Positions 1 to 5,891 of a DNA stretch of 8,824 nucleotides are shown piece after piece. Numbering within the stretch: the first letter of the stretch is position 1; every line of letters starts with the position of its first letter. The notes under the pieces are model-generated. The model was not told the DNA's origin. It worked only from the letters and a program-made list of their open reading frames with translations, and ran no database searches. The stretch is from Oscillospiraceae bacterium (lineage in GTDB: Bacteria > Bacillota > Clostridia > Oscillospirales > Oscillospiraceae): assembly GCA_016295615.1 (NCBI GenBank), contig JAEDKW010000047.1, forward strand, positions 1-8,824, in the 5' to 3' direction. A program made the translations under genes and the position numbers.

Positions 1-1493
1 TTCATTGTGGGGAACAGGATGACGTCGCGAATGGAATCGGTGCCGCAAAGCATCATCGCGCAGCGGTCGATGCCAAAGCCGAGGCCGCCGGTGGGCGGCA
101 TGCCGTACTCGAGTGCGAGAACGAAATCGTCGTCCATCATATCCGCCTCATCGTCGCCGTTGGCACGCTTTTCCGCCTGCTTCTTGAAGCGCTCATACTG
201 GTCGATCGGGTCATTGAGCTCGGAGAAGGCGTTGCCCATCTCGCAGCCGCAGATGAACATCTCATAGCGTTCGGTCAGGTGCGGATCGGAGGGGCTGCGC
301 TTGGCAAGCGGGCTCACCTCGACCGGATACATCGTGATAAAGGTCGGCTGAATGAGCTTTTCCTCGACCTTCTGATCAAAGGTCTCATACAGGGCGTTGC
401 CCCAGGTCTTGTCCACGCCGTCCATATCAACGCCGACGCCTTTGGCAAGCGCGACGCCCTTTTCATCGTCCCCCTCGACCGCCATAAAGTCTGCGCCTGT
501 GACCTCCTTGACCGCGTCCGCCATCGTGAGACGGCGCCAGGAGGGCGTGAGGTCGATCTCCTGACCGAGCCAGTTGACCCGATAGGTGCCCAGGATCTCC
601 TTGGCGGCGCCGGCAAGGATGCCTTCCAGAATATCCATCATGCCGTCAAGGTTGGTGAAGGCCTGATACAGCTCGCAGGTAGTGAACTCGGGATTGTGCT
701 TGGTGTCCATGCCCTCGTTGCGGAAAATGCGTCCGACTTCATAGACGCGCTCCAGACCGCCGACGATCAGACGCTTGAGATGCAGCTCGGTGGCGATACG
801 CATATACATATCGATATCGAGCGTGTTGTGATGGGTGATAAACGGACGCGCGTTGGCGCCGCCGGCAATGGGGCTGAGGACGGGAGTTTCCACTTCCATG
901 AAGCCCATATTGTCCAGATACCGGCGGAGGTAAGCCACGAACTTACTGCGGATCTCAAAGTTGCGCCTGCTCTCGGGATTCACGATGAGGTCCACATAGC
1001 GCTGACGGTAGCGGGCTTCCTTATCGGTCAGACCGTGGAATTTTTCCGGCAGCGGCTGGAGAGACTTGCTCAGAAGCCTGATCTCCCTCACACGCACGCT
1101 CATCTCGCCGCGCTGGGTACGGAACACCTCGCCGTTGACGCCGACGATGTCGCCGATGTCGTACTTTCTGAATTCATCGTAAACGGTCTCGTCCATCTCG
1201 TCACGGCGGGCGTAAAGCTGGATACGTCCGGACTTGTCCTGCAGGTCGCAGAAGCTGACCTTGCCCATGCCGCGCTTGGACATCAGACGACCGCCGACGG
1301 ACACGCTCTTGCCTTCGAGCTCGTCAAAGTGGTCCTTGATGTCCTGCGCATGATGCGTGACATCAAAGCGGGTCTCAAAAAACGGATCCTTGCCCGCGTC
1401 CTGCAAGGCCTTCAGCTTTTCGCGGCGCACCCTGAGGATCTCGGAAAGCTCCTGCTCCGGTGCGGCACTGTTTTGGTTCTTCTGTTCAGCCAT
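1..1493 (-). CDS. lysS: Lysyl-tRNA synthetase, class II (3' end cut by window)
   Basis: Cytoplasmic enzyme that charges tRNA-Lys with lysine using ATP. The translation from the ATG at 1491-1493 runs 497 residues without a stop to the window edge and ends in LFPTM, so only a few C-terminal residues are missing. The N-terminal part is an OB-fold anticodon-binding domain. Class II motif 2 (FRNEG, about residues 257-261, followed by MDTKHNPEF) and motif 3 (GGLGFGIDR, about 469-477) are both intact, and the family block SELNDP is present. These are characteristic of bacterial class II LysRS, whose usual length is about 490-505 residues. An AGGAG lies 10 nt before the ATG. The gene follows greA after 29 nt with no promoter or terminator visible between them, so the two are probably cotranscribed. 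No T-box-like leader was seen. Identification is secure. Confidence 0.97.
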   Translation of the reverse strand, partial: MAEQKNQNSAAPEQELSEILRVRREKLKALQDAGKDPFFETRFDVTHHAQDIKDHFDELEGKSVSVGGRLMSKRGMGKVSFCDLQDKSGRIQLYARRDEMDETVYDEFRKYDIGDIVGVNGEVFRTQRGEMSVRVREIRLLSKSLQPLPEKFHGLTDKEARYRQRYVDLIVNPESRRNFEIRSKFVAYLRRYLDNMGFMEVETPVLSPIAGGANARPFITHHNTLDIDMYMRIATELHLKRLIVGGLERVYEVGRIFRNEGMDTKHNPEFTTCELYQAFTNLDGMMDILEGILAGAAKEILGTYRVNWLGQEIDLTPSWRRLTMADAVKEVTGADFMAVEGDDEKGVALAKGVGVDMDGVDKTWGNALYETFDQKVEEKLIQPTFITMYPVEVSPLAKRSPSDPHLTERYEMFICGCEMGNAFSELNDPIDQYERFKKQAEKRANGDDEADMMDDDFVLALEYGMPPTGGLGFGIDRCAMMLCGTDSIRDVILFPTM

Positions 1494-1522
1494 CGTTCTT
1501 TTGCTCCTATCCTTCTCCACAA

Positions 1523-1999
1523 TTAACGTTCGATCTTTTCAATGCGGTAGCAGATCGTGCCGGCCGGCGCCTCAACACTGATCTCGTCGCCCTCCTGTTT
1601 GCCCATCAGAGCCTTGCCAAAGGGGGATTCTTCCGAGATGGCGCGGTTCATCGGGTCTGCCTCCTGAGAGCCGACGACCTTGTATTCCGGCAGCGTCTGA
1701 CCGCTGGCGAGGTTCACGACCACCACGCGGCAGCCGATGGACACGGCATTGGAGGCACTCTCGCTCTCGTCAACGATCACGGTGTGGAGCAGGATCTCCT
1801 CCAGCTCGGCGATGCGGGAGTAAAGCTTGCCCTGTTCGTTCTTCGCTTCATCGTATTCGCTGTTTTCGCTCAGATCGCCGAAGCCGCGGGCTTCCTTGAT
1901 CAGCTCGGCAACTTCCTTTTCGCGCACGGTTTTGAGATAGGTCAGTTCATCCTGCAGCTCCTGCTGGCGTGCTGCACTCATTTTGTACTCTTTTTTCAT
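1523..1999 (-). CDS. greA: Transcription elongation factor GreA
   Basis: Binds the secondary channel of RNA polymerase and stimulates cleavage of backtracked transcripts. The 158-residue product has the usual GreA length. It has an N-terminal antiparallel coiled coil with the conserved acidic tip GDLSENSEYDEAK (residues 41-53, with D42 and E45 as the expected metal-coordinating tip acids) and a C-terminal FKBP-like domain containing SPFGKALMGK (125-134). The frame is open 99 nt further upstream, but the ATG at 1997-1999 is chosen because AAAGGA lies about 8 nt before it, it gives the family length, and the promoter lies upstream of it with a leader of about 70 nt. A second in-frame ATG at codon 7 has no good ribosome binding site. 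It is the first gene of the greA-lysS unit. Confidence 0.97.
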   Translation of the reverse strand: MKKEYKMSAARQQELQDELTYLKTVREKEVAELIKEARGFGDLSENSEYDEAKNEQGKLYSRIAELEEILLHTVIVDESESASNAVSIGCRVVVVNLASGQTLPEYKVVGSQEADPMNRAISEESPFGKALMGKQEGDEISVEAPAGTICYRIEKIER

Positions 2000-2077
2000 G
2001 GCCTTTCGTCCTTTCTCGATCGCTCCAATCCGCAAAGAAGGAGTGGCGCGTATACCTATTCTATTATAGCGTGAATC

Positions 2078-2106
2078 ATTATAAGGTGTCGTTGTCAAGT
2101 TGTCAA
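2078..2106 (-). promoter_or_regulatory. Sigma-A promoter of greA-lysS
   Basis: Reading the minus strand, the -35 hexamer TTGACA (2101-2106), a 17-bp spacer and the -10 hexamer TATAAT (2078-2083) are all a perfect consensus match. A start point near 2071 is inferred, giving a leader of about 70 nt before greA. A second perfect TATAAT lies at 2063-2068, but no good -35 sits 16-18 bp from it. The -35 hexamer includes the TGA stop codon (2103-2105) of the upstream gene, so the promoter begins inside that gene. Confidence 0.9.
2091..2106. repeat. Tandem 8-bp repeat duplicating the -35 hexamer
   Basis: The plus strand shows two adjacent copies of GTTGTCAA (2091-2098 and 2099-2106). On the minus strand this gives two copies of TTGACA. 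Only the distal copy (2101-2106) is correctly spaced, at 17 bp, from the TATAAT at 2078-2083. The proximal copy is 9 bp from that box and 24 bp from the second TATAAT, so it does not form a standard promoter. Confidence 0.85.
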
Positions 2107-2813
2107 GGAAAGTTTGGGGACAGAGGAAAAATCACCCGTTCCACGCGGATATCCTCCGCTTTGAGCGCATCGGCGGAAACGAGCGCGGCAAGAAGCGCGG
2201 TATCGGTGCAGTCCTTTCCCTCGATTCGCGCGCAGAGGGAGACGGTGAGCCGTTTGTCCGCGAGCGGCAAAAGCATACAGCCCGCCGCCCGCGCGTCGTC
2301 AAACGATACGGCGAGGTCGGCGAGAAGCATCTCTCCCTCCTGCAGCAGCTGCACCGCGATCCCGTATTCCCATCGCAGCTCGCGTGCAAGCTTTTCCCCG
2401 TTCGGCACGCGCAGCGTCAGATAGCGCACGCTGCCGGAAAGCTCGTGTGCGGCACGCTGCAGCGCCGCCGATGCGCTGCAGGCAAGCAGTGCAACGCCGG
2501 CGCTGCGCGGCGAAACGCCGTTTTCCCGCAGGACAAAGTGTACGATCTTTGCCGCGCAGGCGCGATACAGCGCCGCCGTGTCCGGCGTGCCGACGCCGCG
2601 GCGCAGAAAAAGGTCCGCGTAGGGATAGTCCGGCGGCAGCGCCGCAAGGCGGACGCGCTTTCGCGCAAGGAGACGGGCCGCCCTCCTTGCGCCGAGCGCG
2701 CCGCGCGGGCCTTTTCCGCGCGGCACACGCAGAATCAGTACCGCCGCGCCGCCGAGTGCGGTGTGCTCCTTTGCTTTTTTTCCCTCTTCCTCATAGCAGA
2801 TCCAGCCGAGCAT
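2103..2813 (-). CDS. Uncharacterised 236-residue cytoplasmic protein
   Basis: I do not recognise this protein. The frame is open further up to a TTG at 2828, but the ATG at 2811-2813 is preferred because GGAGG (2820-2824) lies 6 nt before it; the product then begins MLGWICYEEEG and has 236 residues. It is rich in Ala, Arg and Leu and has no signal peptide or convincing membrane segment. The middle, roughly residues 90-170, alternates predicted strands and helices (VALLACSASAALQRAA, then YLTLRVPNGEKLARELRWEYG, then ADLAVSFDD), which hints at a Rossmann-like alpha/beta fold; this is inference only. The GC-rich third positions match its neighbours, which supports a real gene. It lies between the terminator of ftsEX-M23 and the greA promoter. 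No promoter of its own is visible, so it may rely on readthrough past the terminator. Two strong inverted repeats lie inside its 5' third. Confidence 0.75.
   Translation of the reverse strand: MLGWICYEEEGKKAKEHTALGGAAVLILRVPRGKGPRGALGARRAARLLARKRVRLAALPPDYPYADLFLRRGVGTPDTAALYRACAAKIVHFVLRENGVSPRSAGVALLACSASAALQRAAHELSGSVRYLTLRVPNGEKLARELRWEYGIAVQLLQEGEMLLADLAVSFDDARAAGCMLLPLADKRLTVSLCARIEGKDCTDTALLAALVSADALKAEDIRVERVIFPLSPNFP
2663..2692. repeat. 10-bp perfect inverted repeat inside the unknown gene
   Basis: GCGCAAGGAG (2663-2672) and CTCCTTGCGC (2683-2692) are exact reverse complements around a 10-nt loop. In the minus-strand mRNA this would form a GC-rich hairpin over codons 41-50 or so, and the arm carries an SD-like AAGGAGG. 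It may simply reflect GC-rich Ala/Arg coding. Confidence 0.7.
2700..2724. repeat. 9-bp perfect inverted repeat inside the unknown gene
   Basis: GCCGCGCGG (2700-2708) and CCGCGCGGC (2716-2724) are exact reverse complements around a 7-nt loop. It lies 7 nt from the neighbouring 10-bp repeat, so two stable hairpins would stand side by side in the mRNA. Neither is followed by a T-run, so they are not terminators. Confidence 0.7.
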
Positions 2814-2819
2814 CTGTTT

Positions 2820-2824
2820 CCTCC
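2820..2824 (-). promoter_or_regulatory. Ribosome binding site that sets the start of the unknown gene
   Basis: GGAGG on the minus strand, 6 nt before the ATG at 2811-2813. It begins only 2 nt after the T-tract of the upstream terminator, so a transcript ending at the terminator stops just before this site. Confidence 0.8.
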
Positions 2825-2826
2825 GC

Positions 2827-2862
2827 AAAAAAAGAACTCCCTCTATGTTATCGAGGGAGTTC
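2827..2862 (-). terminator. Intrinsic terminator after the ftsEX-M23 operon
   Basis: A perfect 10-bp stem, GAACTCCCTC with GAGGGAGTTC (arms 2834-2843 and 2853-2862), encloses a 9-nt loop. In the minus-strand direction it is followed by seven T residues (2827-2833). It begins 18 nt beyond the stop codon of the M23 gene. The sequence fits a Rho-independent terminator very well. Confidence 0.9.
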
Positions 2863-2880
2863 CTGCGTTATGCCGGCCGG

Positions 2881-4086
2881 TTACCAGCCCTTGATGTAAT
2901 CCGTCAGATACGCGAGCGGATTGACGATTTTTCCGCCCTCAGAGATCTCAAAGTGGAGATGCGGACCGCTCGATACACCGGTGGAGCCGGTAATGCCGAC
3001 GACCTGCCCCTGCGCAACATACTGTCCCACTTCAACGGAACGCTTGGAAAGGTGCTGATAGGTCGTGGTGTTGCCGCTGCCATGGCTGATGACCACATAG
3101 TTGCCGCGGTATTTATTGTACGCCGAGATAATGACCGTGCCCGCCTTGGCGGCGACGACCTGCGTGGAATAGTACACACGGCCGATGTCGATGCCGGCAT
3201 GGTTGGTGGAGGCGCCCGGGATACCCGTATAGCGGGCGCCGAGCGGCGAGGTGACATAGTGGCTGGAGCACGGCCAGATATAGCCGCCGTAGGTCTCCGT
3301 CGTATCGCCGTTCTGGATGGCAAGCTCACGGGAAAGCCGGATGATCTCCTCCTGCTGCTTCTCCATCTCCGCTTCCATGGCGGCAACGAGCTTCTGATAC
3401 TCCGTCTCGTTCGCCTTCAGTTCATTGACCAGCGCCTCGGCCGCCGTCTGCTGCTGCTTGAGCTCGGTGTTTTTTGTGACGAGCGCCGCCTTGGCGCTTT
3501 CCTGCTCGGCAAGCGCCGTCTCCAGGGACGCTTTTTCCGCCTCGATCTGCGCGCGCAGCTCCCGCAGCTCATCGATCACGCGCTGGTCGCTTTCCATGAT
3601 CTCGCTGATGAAGTCCATCGCGCTGAGCAGTTCGGAAAAGCTCGCCGAGTGGAACAGCACCGACCAGTAGGAGACCGTTCCGCGCTCCTCCATTGCGCGC
3701 ACGCGCGTGCAGAACAGCTCGTACTGCTCCGCTTCCTGCGCTTCGTTTTCCCGGATCTCCTGCTCCGTCTGCGCGATCAGCGCTTCATACTCGCGGATCT
3801 GCTTTTCCGCCACGCTGATCTGAGACTGCAAAACGGCGATCTGCTTGTCGATATTCGTCTTTTGCGCAAGCGCGGAGGATTTCTCCGCCCGCAGGGATTT
3901 GAGCTCGCGCTCCAGCTCCGCCTTCTGCTCGGCAAGGGCGTCGTTCTCGCTCTTGAGCGCGTCGATCTCCTCCTGCGTAACGGCAGAAGCGTCCTGCACC
4001 ACGGTAAGCGGCGTAAGATCTGCCGTCAGCAGGGCAAAAACGAACAGCAGCGCGGCGAGTGAGCGCAGAATTCTCTTTTTTTTCAT
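2881..4086 (-). CDS. Secreted coiled-coil M23 (LytM-type) peptidoglycan hydrolase
   Basis: Probable extracellular murein endopeptidase controlled by FtsEX. The 401-residue product has a signal peptide (KKKR followed by a hydrophobic core, residues about 5-24, with a likely cleavage after ASA near residue 35). Long coiled coils (about 36-125 and 165-258) flank a conserved break with RVRAMEERGTVSYW and FSELLSAMDFISEIMESD, as in PcsB/EnvC/CwlO-type N-terminal regions. The C-terminal M23 domain (about 268-395) keeps all expected residues: zinc ligands H296 and D300 (HAGID) and H378, with catalytic H345 and H376 (HLHFE). It should therefore be active, unlike the degenerate LytM domain of EnvC. AAGGAGG lies 9 nt before the ATG. 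It follows ftsX after 22 nt and is closed by a strong terminator, so it is the third gene of the ftsEX operon. Confidence 0.93.
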   Translation of the reverse strand: MKKKRILRSLAALLFVFALLTADLTPLTVVQDASAVTQEEIDALKSENDALAEQKAELERELKSLRAEKSSALAQKTNIDKQIAVLQSQISVAEKQIREYEALIAQTEQEIRENEAQEAEQYELFCTRVRAMEERGTVSYWSVLFHSASFSELLSAMDFISEIMESDQRVIDELRELRAQIEAEKASLETALAEQESAKAALVTKNTELKQQQTAAEALVNELKANETEYQKLVAAMEAEMEKQQEEIIRLSRELAIQNGDTTETYGGYIWPCSSHYVTSPLGARYTGIPGASTNHAGIDIGRVYYSTQVVAAKAGTVIISAYNKYRGNYVVISHGSGNTTTYQHLSKRSVEVGQYVAQGQVVGITGSTGVSSGPHLHFEISEGGKIVNPLAYLTDYIKGW

Positions 4087-4108
4087 GGGCTGCCGCCTCC
4101 TTACTCTG

Positions 4109-4993
4109 TTATACGCGCAGGAACTTGCGGATCGCCGTCAGGCTGCCGCCGATCCCGATCAGGATCCCCGCCGCGCCGAAAATGACCATCACCGGCTGCC
4201 AGATCGTCTCAAACGGAACGATCTTCAAAAGCTGCATCGTATCCGACATCGTAAGGCTCTTGGCGACGGAAGCATACAGCAGCCACTGAAGCAAAAACGC
4301 GACGACCGCGCTGATGAGCCCCAGGAAAAACCCCTCGTAAACGAACGGCCAGCGGATAAATCCGTCCGTCGCGCCGACCATCTTCATAATGGCGATCTCG
4401 TCGCGGCGGTCAAAGGTCGTGAGCTTAATGGTGTTGGAGATGATAAAAACCGAAACCACGAGCAAAATCGCGATCAGCGCAATGCAGACGATGCCTGCGA
4501 CATTGCGCAGCGTGATGAAGCCGCCGGCAATATCCTCGTCCACGCGGACCTTGGCAACGCCCTCAACACCGCGGATCGCCTCCGCCGTCTGGTTGACCGC
4601 ATTGAGATCGCTGACAAAAACGGCATAGCGGTCGCGGAAAATCTCCGCGTCAAGGTCCTGCAGCATATAGTCGTTTTCATACTTCTTCTCAAAGTTTTCG
4701 GTGGCCTGCTCCTTGGTGATAAACTCCACATCTTTGACGTTTGCGATTTTGGAAAGCGCCCTGCCGACCTGCTGCGTCCGGGCGTCGTCACAGGTCTCAT
4801 CGACAAAGGCGAGGATCTCATACTCGCTCTCCAGCGTTTCGAGCTGCACCTCCGCGTTGTAGGCCACCAGTGAAAAGGTCCCCATGACGACAAGGCAGGC
4901 AACGGTGATGCCGATGGCAGCAAACGACATGAACCCGTGTGAGAACATGTTGCCCACGCCTTCGCTGAAAAAGTATGTAAAATTGTGCTTCAT
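4109..4993 (-). CDS. ftsX: Cell division protein FtsX
   Basis: Membrane subunit of the FtsEX complex, which relays ATP hydrolysis by FtsE to a cell-wall hydrolase outside the membrane. The 294-residue product has the usual layout: a short cytoplasmic N-terminus, TM1 (about 22-45), a large extracellular domain (about 46-163), and TM2 (about 164-186), TM3 (about 218-241) and TM4 (about 265-284). The family hallmark after TM2, SNTIKLTTFDRRDEIAIMK (186-204) followed by MVGAT, is intact. The start at 4993 gives a normal FtsX N-terminus. The start lies 5 nt after the ftsE stop, so translation is probably coupled. The extracellular domain is the likely docking site for the coiled coil of the M23 protein encoded next. 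Confidence 0.96.
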   Translation of the reverse strand: MKHNFTYFFSEGVGNMFSHGFMSFAAIGITVACLVVMGTFSLVAYNAEVQLETLESEYEILAFVDETCDDARTQQVGRALSKIANVKDVEFITKEQATENFEKKYENDYMLQDLDAEIFRDRYAVFVSDLNAVNQTAEAIRGVEGVAKVRVDEDIAGGFITLRNVAGIVCIALIAILLVVSVFIISNTIKLTTFDRRDEIAIMKMVGATDGFIRWPFVYEGFFLGLISAVVAFLLQWLLYASVAKSLTMSDTMQLLKIVPFETIWQPVMVIFGAAGILIGIGGSLTAIRKFLRV

Positions 4994-5006
4994 ACTCCTT
5001 ACCTCA
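4994..5006 (-). promoter_or_regulatory. Ribosome binding region of ftsX overlapping the end of ftsE
   Basis: The minus strand reads GTGAGGTAAGGAGT directly before the ftsX ATG. The better-looking AAGGAG is only 1 nt from the start, which is too close, while GAGG inside the last ftsE codons is 8 nt away and is correctly spaced. The ribosome binding site of ftsX is therefore probably embedded in the last codons of ftsE, which fits translational coupling. Confidence 0.55.
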
Positions 5007-5676
5007 CATTGTAGCCGATGCCGTCGCCCGTGATACGTCCCTGCTCCAGCGCGATCACGCGCTTTTGAAATTGATTGACCAGATCCTTCTCATGCGTTAC
5101 AACAACGAGCGTCGTACCCAGACGGTTGATGCGCTCGAGCAGGGTCATGATCTCAAAGGAACGGGCGGGATCCAGGTTGCCGGTCGGCTCGTCCGCGATG
5201 ATGGTGCTGGGGTTGTTGATCAGCGCGCGCGCAATGGCGACACGCTGCTGCTCGCCGCCGGAAAGCTCGGCAGGGTAACAGTCCATTTTCCCGTCAAGCC
5301 CGACCAGCTCCAGCACATAAGGGATCCTTTTTTTGATCTCACGCGCCTTCGCGCCGACCGCGCGCATGGCAAAGCTCAGATTCTCGTAAACCGTCTTCTT
5401 TTCAATCAGACGAAAGTCCTGAAAAATAACGCCGATCGAACGGCGCAGCAGGGGGATCTGCCGCTCGGCAATGTTGGTCATGCTGAAGCCGTTGATCATG
5501 ATCCTGCCCTTCGTCGGCATCACTTCTCCGGTGAGAAGCTTGATGATCGTTGACTTGCCCGAGCCGGACGGACCGACCAGAAACACAAATTCGCCGTCTT
5601 CTATGGTGAGCGAAATGCCGCGCAGTGCAAGCGTTCCGTTGTCGTATTCTTTTTGCACATCGGTCAGGCGTATCAT
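4999..5676 (-). CDS. ftsE: Cell division ATP-binding protein FtsE
   Basis: Cytoplasmic ABC-type ATPase that partners FtsX and drives conformational control of the cell-wall hydrolase. The 225-residue product has a complete nucleotide-binding domain: Walker A GPSGSGKST (35-43), Q-loop Q86 in FQDFRL, signature LSGGEQQR (138-145), Walker B TIIADEP (158-164) with catalytic E163, D-loop NLDP (167-170), and switch H195 in VTHEKDL. The length and the FQDFRLI segment fit FtsE rather than a general LolD/MacB exporter, and the ftsX neighbour confirms it. GGAGG lies 7 nt before the ATG. It is the first gene of the operon and has a sigma-A promoter upstream. Confidence 0.97.
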   Translation of the reverse strand: MIRLTDVQKEYDNGTLALRGISLTIEDGEFVFLVGPSGSGKSTIIKLLTGEVMPTKGRIMINGFSMTNIAERQIPLLRRSIGVIFQDFRLIEKKTVYENLSFAMRAVGAKAREIKKRIPYVLELVGLDGKMDCYPAELSGGEQQRVAIARALINNPSTIIADEPTGNLDPARSFEIMTLLERINRLGTTLVVVTHEKDLVNQFQKRVIALEQGRITGDGIGYNVR

Positions 5677-5741
5677 TCCGTATCCTCCCGCTTTCGGCGA
5701 TTACCCGCAGTTTTCGACATTTTTCCACAATATCTTGTTTT

Positions 5742-5770
5742 ATTATAGCGCAGTTCGCACCAAATGGCAA
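5742..5770 (-). promoter_or_regulatory. Sigma-A promoter of ftsE-ftsX-M23
   Basis: On the minus strand TTGCCA (5765-5770), a 17-bp spacer and TATAAT (5742-5747) form a strong vegetative promoter with one mismatch in the -35 box. The inferred start near 5735 gives a leader of about 58 nt before ftsE. The sequence just upstream of the -35 is AT-rich. Confidence 0.85.
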
Positions 5771-5846
5771 CACAAAATTATGTAAACTTTTGGGTTTCCG
5801 CTCACTTTTTTTGCGCCGCCGCGGTGCATATCGCCGTAAAAGAAGC

Positions 5847-5877
5847 AAAAAAGGGAAGCGCTCTTGCGCTTCCCTTT
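5847..5877 (-). terminator. Intrinsic terminator of the PucR/CdaR-like regulator gene
   Basis: A 12-bp stem (AAAGGGAAGCGC, 5850-5861, with its complement at 5866-5877) has a 4-nt loop. On the minus strand it ends in a run of six T residues (5847-5852, partly shared with the stem). It starts 14 nt after the regulator's stop codon and insulates it from the ftsE promoter. Confidence 0.88.
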
Positions 5878-5891
5878 AAAATAAGCTTCGT

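Noticed and set aside
279..1526. Long plus-strand open frame opposite lysS (415 codons)
   Set aside because: It is an antisense shadow of lysS; the minus-strand product carries all class II LysRS motifs, while the plus-strand product resembles no known family and has no ribosome binding site.
2000..2098. Upstream in-frame extension of greA (33 extra codons)
   Set aside because: It runs through the -10 boxes and the predicted transcription start, has no ribosome binding site, and would exceed the usual GreA length.
2504..2521. Short GC hairpin with TTTT in the unknown gene, as a plus-strand terminator
   Set aside because: The stem is only about 5 bp, it lies inside a minus-strand gene, and there is no plus-strand transcript to end.
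2845..4062. Long plus-strand open frame opposite the M23 gene
   Set aside because: It is a shadow caused by GC-rich codon bias; the minus-strand gene has a signal peptide, coiled coils and a full catalytic site.
5721..5729. TTTTCCACA, matching the loose DnaA-box consensus, in the ftsE leader
   Set aside because: A single match to a degenerate 9-mer is expected about once by chance in a window of this size on both strands.
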